Origin: JAAURS01 sp031362245
Lineage (GTDB): Bacteria > Cyanobacteriota > Cyanobacteriia > Thermosynechococcales > Thermosynechococcaceae
Assembly (NCBI GenBank): GCA_031362245.1
Contig: JANLSD010000192.1
Span: forward strand, 9,474 to 73,473
DNA length: 64,000 nt
Direction: 5' to 3'
The position numbers were made by a program, and so were the translations under genes. Of this stretch, positions 51,490 to 60,746 are shown in pieces (the first letter of the stretch is position 1; each line of letters begins with the position of its first letter). The notes under the pieces were generated by a model, which ran no database searches, had not been told where the DNA came from, and worked only from the letters and a program-made list of their open reading frames with translations.

Positions 51490-53778
51490 TTAGTCTATTG
51501 TTTCGTTGAGGCGACGGAGATTTAGGACATCGCTCATTTTACGAACTTGGGCAAAAATTTGTTCGAGCTGATTGCAATGTTCAATGTCTAGGCCAAGCTG
51601 AATGAGGGCTGGACGCCCTGGGAAGGTTTTGACTTGGGCGTTATGAACATTTACTTTACTGTCGGTGAGGCGGGTCAAAATATCTTTGAGAACCCCAACT
51701 CGATCTAATACTTCAATTTGGATTTCGACAGGAAAGGTAGGCCGACGTCCTTTATTTTGGTTCGCGGTGTTCCACCGGACGGGAATTAGGCGATCGCCCG
51801 GTATCGCATCCACATTGGAGCACCCCTGGCGATGGATCGAGATCCCACGACTGCCTAGGGTGACGACGCCAATAATCGGTTCTCCGGGGACAGGATGACA
51901 GCAGCCTGCCATATGGTGCATCAACCCCTCTATCCCTAAAATCGGCGCATCGCTGGCGGTATTCGGCGGAATATTCCGATTGAGAGATGGGGTGCCCGTG
52001 GTTAAAAGAACGCTGCTGTCCGCTTCTATCCCTATCTCTGTTTTAAGGTCGGGGGACTGCTGTTTGCGAATGGTTTCCCGCAGGCGATTGACCACTAGAT
52101 TAAGGGTGACTTCGCCGTAGCCTAGACCCGCCAGCAAATCTTCTGGGGCCTGGTAGTTACATCGTTCGGCGACGGACTGCATGGGGGCTGACTTGAGGAG
52201 TGCATCAAAGCCCGTCTTGCCCATTTCTTTCTCTAGCAGGTCTCGCCCGCGCAGGACGTTTTCGTCCCGATGCGATCGCTTGTACCACTGCCGAATCCGG
52301 TTACGGGCACTGGTGGTGGTGACAAAGTTTAGCCAATCTAAACTAGGATGGGCGTTCTTTTGGGTCAGCACCTCTACAATGTCGCCGTTTCTGAGCTGGG
52401 TATCCAGCGGTACCATCCGACCACTCACCCGCGCCCCACAGCAGTGATTCCCCACTTCCGTATGGATGCGATAGGCAAAGTCTACAGATGTAGCGCCTTG
52501 GGCTAAAGAAATTAGATCGCCCTTGGGGGTAAAAACATAGACCTCACTGTCAAAGAGGTTTGTCTTAATGTCATCTAGATATTCTTGGGCATCGGTCTCC
52601 TTGAGGTCACTTTGCCACTCCAAGAGCTGCCGCAGCCAGGTAAACTTATCGTCTTTCGCATTCCATTGACTGGGCAGTGAGTTACCGGACTCTTTATATT
52701 TCCAATGGGCCGCAATCCCATACTCAGAAATATGGTGCATCTCAAGGGTACGAATTTGCACCTCTAGGGGGCGACCATTGGAGCCAATCACTGAGGTATG
52801 GAGAGACTGATAGCGATTGGGTTTAGGGAGACCAATATAGTCCTTGAATCGACCTGGAATGGGCCTAAAACAGTCGTGCACCACCGCCAAGGCTCGATAG
52901 CACTCGTCATTGGACTTGACAATCACCCGTATTGCCGACACATCAAAGATTTCATGGAATTCCTTTTGCTGGCGCGCCATTTTTTGGAAAATGCCGTACA
53001 GGTGCTTAGGACGACCATTCAGCTCCAGATGCCCCAGGCCCAAAGGCTCTAAACGTTGCTGTAGGGTCTCAATGACCGTTGCTAAGTTATCCTCCCGTGT
53101 CGTGCGTTTTTCAGCGACGAGTTGCTGAATATTCCGATAATCATCAGGTTCTAGATACTTAAACGCCAGGTCTTCTAGCTCCCACTTGAACCGCCAAATC
53201 CCCAAACGGTTGGCTAAAGGCGCAAATACATCTCGGGTTTCTTGGGCAATGCGACGGCGCTTTTCGTCAGAAAGATGTTCGAGGGTGCGCATGTTGTGGA
53301 GGCGATCAGCCAGCTTTACTACAATGACGCGGATGTCCTTCGCCATCGCCATGAACATGCGGCGAAAATTTTCGGCCTGCCGCTCAGTTTTGGTGGAAAA
53401 ATTAAAGGTCGAAAGCTTGGTGACGCCCTCCACCAGCTCTCGGACTTCTAGACCAAATGCTGCCTCTAAATCCTCTGAGGTGATGTCTGTGTCTTCGACC
53501 ACATCATGCAAGAAGCCAGCGGCAACCATTGCAGCACTGCCGCCTAGGTCACGGAGAAGACCCGCCACCGCCACGGGGTGGGCAATATAAGGCTCTCCAG
53601 AGGCACGGTGCTGACCTTGATGGAGTTGATATCCAAAGTTAAACGCCTTGCAGATCAAGGCTCGATCTTTTTCTTCAGCAGTTTGCACTTCAGACGCGCT
53701 TGATAACAGGCAACGTTGAAGCCATTCGGGGAGTTCAACGTCTGAAGGAGCGGAATGGGCAGCAGCCGTCACATTCAT
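51490..53778 (-). CDS. spoT: Bifunctional (p)ppGpp synthetase/hydrolase (RelA/SpoT homolog)
   Basis: The 762-residue enzyme makes and degrades the alarmone (p)ppGpp. The hydrolase HD domain (about residues 60-210) has the FLHDVVEDTDITSEDL signature and is complete. The synthetase domain (about residues 265-370) has RFKDYIGLPKPNRYQSLHTS and EVQIRTLEMH. TGS (EVYVFTPKGDLISLAQGATS) and ACT (IQIEVLDRVGVLKDILTRL) domains end the protein. Length and layout are normal for the single cyanobacterial Rsh. Start ATG 53778. The intergenic region upstream is short (about 180 bp) and shared with the divergent PatD-like gene. Confidence 0.96.
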   Translation of the reverse strand: MNVTAAAHSAPSDVELPEWLQRCLLSSASEVQTAEEKDRALICKAFNFGYQLHQGQHRASGEPYIAHPVAVAGLLRDLGGSAAMVAAGFLHDVVEDTDITSEDLEAAFGLEVRELVEGVTKLSTFNFSTKTERQAENFRRMFMAMAKDIRVIVVKLADRLHNMRTLEHLSDEKRRRIAQETRDVFAPLANRLGIWRFKWELEDLAFKYLEPDDYRNIQQLVAEKRTTREDNLATVIETLQQRLEPLGLGHLELNGRPKHLYGIFQKMARQQKEFHEIFDVSAIRVIVKSNDECYRALAVVHDCFRPIPGRFKDYIGLPKPNRYQSLHTSVIGSNGRPLEVQIRTLEMHHISEYGIAAHWKYKESGNSLPSQWNAKDDKFTWLRQLLEWQSDLKETDAQEYLDDIKTNLFDSEVYVFTPKGDLISLAQGATSVDFAYRIHTEVGNHCCGARVSGRMVPLDTQLRNGDIVEVLTQKNAHPSLDWLNFVTTTSARNRIRQWYKRSHRDENVLRGRDLLEKEMGKTGFDALLKSAPMQSVAERCNYQAPEDLLAGLGYGEVTLNLVVNRLRETIRKQQSPDLKTEIGIEADSSVLLTTGTPSLNRNIPPNTASDAPILGIEGLMHHMAGCCHPVPGEPIIGVVTLGSRGISIHRQGCSNVDAIPGDRLIPVRWNTANQNKGRRPTFPVEIQIEVLDRVGVLKDILTRLTDSKVNVHNAQVKTFPGRPALIQLGLDIEHCNQLEQIFAQVRKMSDVLNLRRLNETID

Positions 53779-53960
53779 GGCAGAGCGCAGGTTGTAGGGC
53801 GGTTGTTGGCTGACAGAAACGTAATTCTATCAAAGGAGGTTAAAAAATTGAAGAGATAAGTTTTAAGGACGGTACGGGGCGAAAACAGTTTATATTTTTT
53901 ATTCTATTAAAACATGGTTAAGCATTGCTGTCCCTAGCGCTGTCCCCAATCCTCTTAAAG

Positions 53961-54347
53961 ATGCCCAATCACCCTGCGCTTTCTAGGTGGCAAACCCTGG
54001 AGAATCAAATCGAAGTATTGCAGCACCTTCACCAAGGTGACGCGGTGGATGCTGCCGCACCGCCGCCGTATTTGCCATTGCTAGAGGAGCTGCGCCAACA
54101 GCTTCAAGGGCAAATGACTCATAGCTTAGAGCATCTTGTCCTGCCAGGATCGACCCAGCGCTACGTTACTGAACTGCACCGCTTGGTTCGACTATCGCTG
54201 ACGGATGCTGTCCTTTGGCAGAATGCACGGTCGGTAGAGCTGCGGCAACAGCGCTTTGAACAATTGGGCGATCGCATCACCCTATTACGTCAGCATGCCC
54301 ACGCTATTGTGATGGCCCTAACAGATGATTCGCAAACTGGGAGCTAG
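53961..54347 (+). CDS. PatD-like protein (heterocyst frequency control family)
   Basis: From ATG 53961 (MPNHPALSRWQTLENQIEVL) the 128-residue protein is almost entirely helical, with conserved-looking RYVTELHRLVRLSLTDAVLW and RQQRFEQLGDRITLLRQHAH. This matches the pattern I recall for PatD-type proteins, which modulate heterocyst frequency in filamentous strains and also occur in strains without heterocysts, where the role is unknown. A TTG 36 nt upstream is an alternative start. It converges with the PP2C gene (12 nt between stops) and is divergent from spoT. Confidence 0.55.
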   Translation: MPNHPALSRWQTLENQIEVLQHLHQGDAVDAAAPPPYLPLLEELRQQLQGQMTHSLEHLVLPGSTQRYVTELHRLVRLSLTDAVLWQNARSVELRQQRFEQLGDRITLLRQHAHAIVMALTDDSQTGS

Positions 54348-54359
54348 GTAAATAGAGGA

Positions 54360-55358
54360 TTAGGCAAACATAGGAGGAGTGGGCTGGGCTGGCAAAACTT
54401 TGGCCCTAACGGCAACAACGGTTACGTTATCATGTCCATTTTCGGCGTTGGCTAACTCAATGAGTCGATAAAGACCTTGCTCTAAAGAGACCTCATTATT
54501 CAAGAGCGGGTTGAGGTATGTCGTTTGAAAACGTTCGAGCAGCTGGTTGTCGGTAAGCCCATCGGAGCAGAGTAGAAAAATACTATCTTCAGTGAGGTTG
54601 ATGCTCTGGACTTCTACATTAAGAGAATGGCTCGATCGCGGGCCTAAGGCTTGGGTAAGCTGATAGGCTTCTGGGCGGGCATAGGCAACCTCCGGTGCAA
54701 CGCCGCGACCAATATCGCGTTGCCCCACTTCGTGATCGACGGTGAGCTGTTGGAGTCCATGGCTATGGGTGAGCTGATAGAGGCGGCTGTCTCCAACATG
54801 GGCAAACCGGAACTGCGTATCTTGGAGAAGGGCTAGGACAAGGGTGGTTCCCATACGGCCAGAGCCGAGTCGAGTTTGAGATTCGTTTAACGTATGCAGG
54901 GTTTGATTGGCACGGAAGATGGCGTCTTTGACCGCTTCTTCCCTAGGCATTTCGGCTTGCCAATGCTCTGTGAAGAACAATGCTAGGGTTTCTGCGGCCA
55001 TGCGGCTGGCCACTTCGCCTTGGGCATGTCCACCCATCCCATCACAGAGGATATACACCCCTCGCGTATAGACCTGAGACGATTCAGAATCCATGATCTG
55101 GGTGCATCGGTTGTCAATGACAAAAAAGTCTTCGTTATGGTGACGATCTGTGCCAATATCTGTAACGCCAAAAGCCTCAAGCCCCACAACCCTATTAGGC
55201 AAAATGACGGTGGGGAGTGCTTCGGTTAAATCGTCTGTGAACTGATCCTCATCTTCAAAAGGACTGTCAAACTCATTGCCCCCCAGAAGTTCTACATCAA
55301 ATGCTTCAGCATCAGGAACCGTCGTTTGGCTGGCGAGAGAGTCTAGGGGCTGATTCAT
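54360..55358 (-). CDS. PP2C-family serine/threonine phosphatase (second copy)
   Basis: This phosphatase (332 residues from ATG 55358; up to 401 from ATG 55565) has VTDIGTDRHHNEDFFVID with the metal-binding Asp pair, VYILCDGMGGHAQGEVAS, GSGRMGTTLVLALLQD, VGDSRLYQLTHSHG and LLCSDGLTDNQLLERF. It is the soluble PP2C type, distinct from the triad member at 49842. An acidic linker near the N-terminus (SPFEDEDQFTDDLTEALP) precedes the core. The shorter start was chosen because the extra 69 residues look non-conserved. Neither start has a clear ribosome site. The target kinase is not evident in its surroundings. Confidence 0.85.
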   Translation of the reverse strand: MNQPLDSLASQTTVPDAEAFDVELLGGNEFDSPFEDEDQFTDDLTEALPTVILPNRVVGLEAFGVTDIGTDRHHNEDFFVIDNRCTQIMDSESSQVYTRGVYILCDGMGGHAQGEVASRMAAETLALFFTEHWQAEMPREEAVKDAIFRANQTLHTLNESQTRLGSGRMGTTLVLALLQDTQFRFAHVGDSRLYQLTHSHGLQQLTVDHEVGQRDIGRGVAPEVAYARPEAYQLTQALGPRSSHSLNVEVQSINLTEDSIFLLCSDGLTDNQLLERFQTTYLNPLLNNEVSLEQGLYRLIELANAENGHDNVTVVAVRAKVLPAQPTPPMFA

Positions 55359-55593
55359 AATCGTATTCAAGATTGTCAAACTCTGAGTTGGCGATAGGGA
55401 TGATAGGAGGGCTTGATCTTTCTTCGCTGAATGCCAAAATTCGAATACTTTAGCATGGAGTGAATTTCTATTGCGTTGAGGATGTATGAAGCTGACGCTT
55501 TGCCCAACCTTATCGTAATCAGTGCCAGGGATAAGGCCATCCGCTAAAATACTGAACTTTTGCATTCACTGTTGCATTCAACAAGGTCAAGAC

Positions 55594-56190
55594 CTATCGA
55601 AACTTGAGTCCTAGAAGCTGATGAAGTGTTTTGATTTCTGGTTCGCTTAAGGGCCGCCACTCCCCTGGTGATAAGCCGTTGAGGGTAAGGTGGGCGATCG
55701 CCACTCGGATCAAACGCAAGGTCGGAAGCCCCACGGCTGCCGTCATCCGCCGCACTTGACGGTTGCGCCCCTCGGTCAAAGTCATCTGTATCCAGGTGGT
55801 TGGGATGGATTGGCGAACCCGAATGGGAGGATCCCGTGGAGGCACATCTGGGGGCAAGGCAAGGGGCTGTACCTGGACAGGACGCGTTTGGTAGCCTTGA
55901 ATGGTAACGCCGTGGCGAAGTGCCTCCAGAGCTGCCAATTCAGGTATCCCTTCGACCTGTACCCAGTAGGTACGAGGATGACCAAACTGAGGATCGCTGA
56001 GCCGATGTTGGAGTGTACCGTGATTGGTCAGCAGCAACAAGCCTTCACTATCAAGATCAAGGCGACCCACCGGATAAACATCAGAAATGGGAACGTATTC
56101 TTTGAGCGTGGGGCGAGGATTGGCAGACGCATCGCTAAACTGGGTCAACACCCCATAGGGCTTATTGAGCAAAAGGTACGTCCACTTCAT
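55594..56190 (-). CDS. Pseudouridine synthase (RluE/RsuA-like)
   Basis: From ATG 56190 (MKWTYLLLNKPYGVLTQFSD) the 198-residue enzyme has the catalytic Asp motif YPVGRLDLDSEGLLLLTNHG and TLTEGRNRQVRRMTAAVGLP, typical of the RsuA/RluE group. It converts uridine to pseudouridine in rRNA; RluE relatives act on 23S rRNA. A longer in-frame start at 56250 would include a GGACGGGTTGG tandem repeat encoding QPVQP and is rejected. The urease gene begins divergently 212 nt away. Confidence 0.92.
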   Translation of the reverse strand: MKWTYLLLNKPYGVLTQFSDASANPRPTLKEYVPISDVYPVGRLDLDSEGLLLLTNHGTLQHRLSDPQFGHPRTYWVQVEGIPELAALEALRHGVTIQGYQTRPVQVQPLALPPDVPPRDPPIRVRQSIPTTWIQMTLTEGRNRQVRRMTAAVGLPTLRLIRVAIAHLTLNGLSPGEWRPLSEPEIKTLHQLLGLKFR

Positions 56191-56402
56191 ATTCCTGGGG
56201 GCATTTTGCGGGACGGGTTGGACGGGTTGGACACGTTGGTGTGGTGTCAACGTCCATCAAAGCTAAACTTTAGCAATACTCTGGACGATTTCAATAGAAT
56301 TTTCACGAACTCTGGCTCCGAGACATTGAATGCTGGACTAGAGGGTATTGAAGCTAGAAATAAAACGATTAGAATTTATTCCAGTATCTTAAGAGCCTGA
56401 CC

Positions 56403-56705
56403 ATGCAGCTATCCCCACAAGAAAAAGATAAGCTCCTCATTTTTACAGCGTCATTGTTGGCAGAACGACGTAAGGCAAAAGGGCTGAAGCTGAATTATCC
56501 CGAGGCGATCGCATACATCTCCGCAGCCATCATGGAAGGTGCCCGTGAAGGACGCACCGTCGCTGACCTGATGAGTTATGGCACCACATTGCTAGGGCGT
56601 GATGACGTCATGGAGGGCATTCCTGAAATGATCCATGACGTACAGGTGGAGGCAACCTTTCCAGATGGCACCAAGCTTGTGACCGTCCATGAACCTATTC
56701 GTTAA
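56403..56705 (+). CDS. ureA: Urease subunit gamma
   Basis: The 100-residue protein is a typical UreA: MQLSPQEKDKLLIFTASLLA, RRKAKGLKLNYPEAIAYISA, GRTVADLMSYGTTLLGRDDV and VEATFPDGTKLVTVHEPIR. It forms the small structural subunit of nickel urease, which releases ammonia from urea. It is intact, but ureB, ureC and the accessory ure genes are not adjacent; a palindromic repeat and trigger factor follow. Scattered urease genes are known in some cyanobacteria, so it need not be dead. Confidence 0.95.
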   Translation: MQLSPQEKDKLLIFTASLLAERRKAKGLKLNYPEAIAYISAAIMEGAREGRTVADLMSYGTTLLGRDDVMEGIPEMIHDVQVEATFPDGTKLVTVHEPIR

Positions 56706-56748
56706 GAGACAGATCGTGGGGTAATCCATCGGTTGGAGTACCGAATTT

Positions 56749-56778
56749 TGTAGGGGCGCAAGGCCTTGCGCCCCTACA
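56749..56778. repeat. 30-bp perfect palindrome TGTAGGGGCGCAAGG/CCTTGCGCCCCTACA
   Basis: Two 15-bp arms (56749-56763 and 56764-56778) are perfectly complementary with no loop base, forming a GC-rich hairpin. It lies 44 nt after the ureA stop and may end that transcript, although no T-run follows. The arm shares GCCCCTAC with the hairpin at 4010-4036; this kind of sequence is a widespread cyanobacterial interspersed repeat. Confidence 0.8.
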
Positions 56779-56946
56779 GGGTGTAAGGGCTGCCCACGAG
56801 ATCGGTTGGGATGGGCAAAAGATCACCTACAATAGAGAACTGTGCAAAACGCAAAGTTATGTTCTGCATACACCGCTGCCTGTAGGTTTGACGCGGCTCG
56901 TTTGCATTGTATTCGTTCTATTAGCTGAGACCTTGAGGGAAGAGCG

Positions 56947-58452
56947 TTGTCTAAAACACAAGAGCAATTAAAAGTAACCCAGGAAAAGCTTCCTGGCAGC
57001 CAGATTGGCCTAGAAATCGAAATCTCTCCAGAGCGATCTCGCCAAGCTTACGAGCAGACCGTCACTAAATTCATGAAGTCTGCGCAAATTCCAGGCTTCC
57101 GGCGCGGCAAAGTACCCCGTCAGGTTGTGCTTCAGCGGTTTGGCTCAATGCAGTTGAAGGCTGCAACCCTAGAAGAGCTGCTCGAAAAAACCTTTAAAGA
57201 AGCCATCCAGCAAGAAGAAATTGCGGCCCTCGGCAATTTTCAGCTTCGATCCACTTTTGATGACCTGTTGATAAAGTTTGAGCCAGGGTCTGCCATCACC
57301 TACAGCGCCAGCATTGATGTGCCCCCCACCGCCACGGTGAAGCGCTACACAGAATTTCAAGTCATTGCCGAAGAGGTCAAGTATGACCCCACTCAAGTGG
57401 ATCGCGTTATTGATGAGCAACGCGCTTCTCGCTCTACCCTCATTCCCGTCGAAGGCCGAGCTGCGATCGCCGGTGACGTTGCGATCATTGACTTTTCAGG
57501 TCAATATTTCCTCGGTGAAGACAAAACAGAACCCCAAGACATTGAAGGGGGTAGCGCCGAGGATTTTCAGGTGGAGCTATCGGAAGGCCAGTTGATACCT
57601 GGCTTCATTGAGGGTGTCATTGGGATGAACCCCGAAGAAACCAAGGAGCTAGAGCTACAGTTCCCTGAAGAGTATTTCCAAGCAGAATTGGCGGGCAAGT
57701 CGGCGGTGTTCTCCGTCACGCTCAAAGAAATCAAAACCAAGGAGCTGCCAGAGCTTGATGATGAATTTGCTAAGGAAATCAGCGAATTTGACACCTTGGC
57801 TGAGCTGCGTCAGTTTTTAGAAGAGCGCTACCAGAAAGAAGCCCAAGAGAAAACTGACGAGAACGTTGAAAAGAAACTCATTGATGCCCTTGTGGAAGAG
57901 GTTGAGGCCGACCTGCCAGAAACCGTCATTGTCAATGAAACCAACTTTTTGATCAATCAACTGGCCTCCCGCTTCCAGTCTCAGGGCATGGATATCAAAC
58001 GATTGTTCGCAGGGGATGCCATTGAGAACCTGAGAGGGAGCTTCCGCGAAGAGGCCATTGGACGGGTAAAGCGCACCCTGGCCTTGGCTGAAGTAGCCAC
58101 TAAAGAGTCTCTCAAAATTGAGACGGAAGCCCTAGAGTCCCGTTATCAAGAGGTTTTTGACCAGATTGATGACAAAAAGAACATTGATCGCGCTCGTCTG
58201 AGAGAAGTGCTTGAAGACGAACTGCTCAAAGAAAAGGTTGTGGCTTGGCTCAAGGAGCACTCCGAAGTGACCCTGGTGGACAAAATTGAAACACCGGAAC
58301 CTGCTCTAGAAGCAGTAACGGAAGCTTCAGAAGCCACCGTTGAGGCTACCGCGACCGAAGTGACTGAAGCTGAGCAACCAGAAGTATCGCCAGAAGAGCA
58401 GAAAAAGCCTGCTCGCCGTCGTACCGCTAAAGCCAAGACCACAGAAGAATAA
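56947..58452 (+). CDS. tig: Trigger factor
   Basis: The 501-residue ribosome-bound chaperone starts at TTG 56947, with GAGGGA about 6 nt ahead. The N-terminal ribosome-binding domain has IPGFRRGKVPRQVVLQRFG. A peptidyl-prolyl isomerase domain (about residues 165-250, e.g. GDVAIIDFSGQYFLGEDK, FPEEYFQAELAGKSAVFSVT) follows, then the C-terminal chaperone helices. The C-terminal tail (about 65 residues) is rich in Glu, Ala, Thr and Lys and longer than in E. coli. It assists nascent chain folding and precedes clpP and clpX on the same strand, a conserved bacterial order. Confidence 0.96.
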   Translation: MSKTQEQLKVTQEKLPGSQIGLEIEISPERSRQAYEQTVTKFMKSAQIPGFRRGKVPRQVVLQRFGSMQLKAATLEELLEKTFKEAIQQEEIAALGNFQLRSTFDDLLIKFEPGSAITYSASIDVPPTATVKRYTEFQVIAEEVKYDPTQVDRVIDEQRASRSTLIPVEGRAAIAGDVAIIDFSGQYFLGEDKTEPQDIEGGSAEDFQVELSEGQLIPGFIEGVIGMNPEETKELELQFPEEYFQAELAGKSAVFSVTLKEIKTKELPELDDEFAKEISEFDTLAELRQFLEERYQKEAQEKTDENVEKKLIDALVEEVEADLPETVIVNETNFLINQLASRFQSQGMDIKRLFAGDAIENLRGSFREEAIGRVKRTLALAEVATKESLKIETEALESRYQEVFDQIDDKKNIDRARLREVLEDELLKEKVVAWLKEHSEVTLVDKIETPEPALEAVTEASEATVEATATEVTEAEQPEVSPEEQKKPARRRTAKAKTTEE

Positions 58453-58652
58453 AGCTAGAGTGCTTGCTGCCCAGCATTCCTTGCGAGGTGACAGCAGAAC
58501 CCGATTGATCGGAGAAAGCGGATTGAGCAATAGTTAAGGCATAATGAAGTGAAAGCGGGTTGTAGCGTTGCTCAACACGTTTTAATCATGTTCTTTCGCT
58601 ATTGCTCAGCCGACTCTTTCCTTATTCCTTTTGAAGTAGAGCAGACGCGCAT

Positions 58653-59342
58653 ATGCTTTTTTCTCAATCTCGCGTAACGCGCTCATCAGGACATGATGAC
58701 AGCTTCAATCCCCCCCAGGCGATCGTGCCGATGGTGGTGGAGCAATCCGGTCGAGGTGAGCGAGCCTTTGATATTTACTCCAGACTGCTGAGAGAACGAA
58801 TTGTGTTCCTGGGCAGCAATGGTTCTTCTCGCGGTATTGATGACTCCGTTGCTGATGCAATTGTTGCTCAGCTTCTGTTTCTAGATGCCGAAGATCCAGA
58901 GCAAGACATTTACCTCTATATCAACTCTCCTGGTGGCTCCATCACGGCGGGCATGGCAATTTTTGATACCATGCAGCACATCCGTCCTGACGTGTGCACC
59001 ATTTGTTTTGGGTTAGCCGCCAGCATGGGAGCCTTTTTGCTCTCGGCGGGTACACCTGGCAAACGGATGGCCTTGCCACACTCTAGAATCATGATTCACC
59101 AGCCCCTTGGCGGTGCTCAGGGGCAAGCGCGGGATATTGAGATCCAGGCCAAAGAGATCATGTATCTCAAAGACCAGCTCAATCAACTGATGGCGGAGCA
59201 TACCAAGCAGCCCTTAGATCGCATTGAAGCCGATACGGATCGGGATTTCTTTATGTCCCCCGATGAAGCCCAAAAGTATGGCTTGATTGACAAAGTTTTG
59301 ACCCGTCAAGAGTTTGTTAAGCAACGTCAGGCTGTCAGTTAA
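58653..59342 (+). CDS. clpP: ATP-dependent Clp protease proteolytic subunit
   Basis: The 229-residue peptidase carries the ClpP triad: Ser124 in CFGLAASMGAFLL, His149 in RIMIHQPLGG and probably Asp198 in DRDFFMS. The head-strand region YINSPGGSITAGMAIFDTMQ is normal. The N-terminal 30 residues (MLFSQSRVTRSSGHDD) extend slightly beyond the mature sequence and may be a propeptide. It forms a tetradecamer with ClpX or ClpC. It lies 200 nt after tig and 29 nt before clpX. Confidence 0.96.
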   Translation: MLFSQSRVTRSSGHDDSFNPPQAIVPMVVEQSGRGERAFDIYSRLLRERIVFLGSNGSSRGIDDSVADAIVAQLLFLDAEDPEQDIYLYINSPGGSITAGMAIFDTMQHIRPDVCTICFGLAASMGAFLLSAGTPGKRMALPHSRIMIHQPLGGAQGQARDIEIQAKEIMYLKDQLNQLMAEHTKQPLDRIEADTDRDFFMSPDEAQKYGLIDKVLTRQEFVKQRQAVS

Positions 59343-59371
59343 TAACCCTCAACGTCTCGCAGGCAGTGGCT

Positions 59372-60730
59372 ATGTCTAAGTATGACTCCCATCTCAAATG
59401 CTCCTTCTGCGGGAAATCCCAAGAGCAGGTTCGCAAGTTAATTGCCGGCCCAGGAGTCTACATTTGTGATGAGTGTGTTGATCTCTGTAACGAAATCTTA
59501 GATGAAGAGTTGTTTGAGTCTGGCCCTAGTGCTGCTCAAGCCTCTGCACCCACTGCCCGTAGAGAAGCAGCAGCAGTGGAGCGCCGTCGCTCCACGCCAC
59601 GCTCTGCATCGCGTCTGTCGCTGAATCAGATCCCGAAACCACGGGAAATTAAGAACTATTTAGACGAGCACGTCATTGGTCAAGATGAGGCCAAAAAGGT
59701 TTTATCTGTAGGGGTCTATAACCACTACAAGCGCCTCAGTTTACTCCAAAGCGGTGAGGTTGACAGCAGCTTAGAAGATGCGATCGAACTGCAAAAGTCT
59801 AATGTGTTGCTGATTGGGCCAACGGGCTGTGGCAAAACGCTACTGGCTCAAACCCTGGCAAAAATGCTAGATGTACCCTTTGCCGTTGCCGATGCCACTA
59901 CCCTTACTGAAGCGGGTTACGTGGGTGAGGATGTTGAAAATATATTGCTGCGGTTGCTTCAGGTGGCTGACCTAGATGTAGAAGAAGCCCAGCGCGGCAT
60001 TATTTATATTGATGAAATTGATAAGGTTGCCCGCAAGAGTGAAAACCCTTCGATTACCCGCGATGTGTCTGGAGAAGGGGTACAGCAGGCGCTCTTGAAA
60101 ATGCTGGAGGGCACTACGGCCAACGTGCCACCTCAAGGTGGACGAAAGCACCCCTACCAGGACTGCATTCAGATTGATACCACCAATATTTTGTTTATTT
60201 GCGGTGGCGCTTTTGTTGGCTTAGACAAAATTATTGAGCAGCGCACGGGTCGCAAGTCGATGGGCTTTGTCCAAGGTGAGCCGATGCCTCGAGAAGTCCG
60301 TGCTGCTACGTCCCTGCGTCACCTCGCCCCTGAAGATTTGGTGCGGTTTGGGATGATTCCTGAGTTTATTGGTCGGATTCCAGTCGTGTCTGTGATCGAT
60401 TCGCTGGATGAAGAGACGCTCTGCAAGATTTTGACAGAGCCACGCAATGCCCTGATCAAGCAGTACCAAAAGCTGATGAATATGGACAATGTGCAGCTAG
60501 AGTTTCATCCTGATGCCATTGTGGCGATCGCCCGTGAAGCCTACCGCCGCAAGACAGGGGCGCGGGCACTCAGGGCGATAGTAGAGGAACTGATGCTGGA
60601 TATTATGTATGAGCTACCTTCACGCAAAGATCTAACGCGCTGTGTGATTACGCCGGAGATGGTGGAGCAGCGGTCTTCTGCGGAGCTATTGATGCACCCT
60701 TCCTCCATTCCAACACCAGAATCTGCCTAG
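59372..60730 (+). CDS. clpX: ATP-dependent Clp protease ATP-binding subunit ClpX
   Basis: The 452-residue AAA+ unfoldase starts at ATG 59372 (MSKYDSHLKCSFCGKSQEQV); a GTG two codons earlier is less likely. The N-terminal C4 zinc domain (CSFCGK, YICDECVDLC) is intact. AAA+ motifs are Walker A LIGPTGCGKTLLAQTL, pore-associated GYVGEDVENILLRLL, Walker B GIIYIDEIDKVARK and sensor 2-like KTGARALRAIVEELML. It delivers substrates to ClpP. It is cotranscribed with clpP and followed 16 nt later by an alpha/beta hydrolase gene. Confidence 0.97.
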   Translation: MSKYDSHLKCSFCGKSQEQVRKLIAGPGVYICDECVDLCNEILDEELFESGPSAAQASAPTARREAAAVERRRSTPRSASRLSLNQIPKPREIKNYLDEHVIGQDEAKKVLSVGVYNHYKRLSLLQSGEVDSSLEDAIELQKSNVLLIGPTGCGKTLLAQTLAKMLDVPFAVADATTLTEAGYVGEDVENILLRLLQVADLDVEEAQRGIIYIDEIDKVARKSENPSITRDVSGEGVQQALLKMLEGTTANVPPQGGRKHPYQDCIQIDTTNILFICGGAFVGLDKIIEQRTGRKSMGFVQGEPMPREVRAATSLRHLAPEDLVRFGMIPEFIGRIPVVSVIDSLDEETLCKILTEPRNALIKQYQKLMNMDNVQLEFHPDAIVAIAREAYRRKTGARALRAIVEELMLDIMYELPSRKDLTRCVITPEMVEQRSSAELLMHPSSIPTPESA

Positions 60731-60746
60731 TTATTGAGTTTTTGAT

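Noticed and set aside
55690..56400. 236-codon frame antisense to the pseudouridine synthase gene
   Set aside because: It mirrors the strong coding signal of the opposite strand; no domain recognised.
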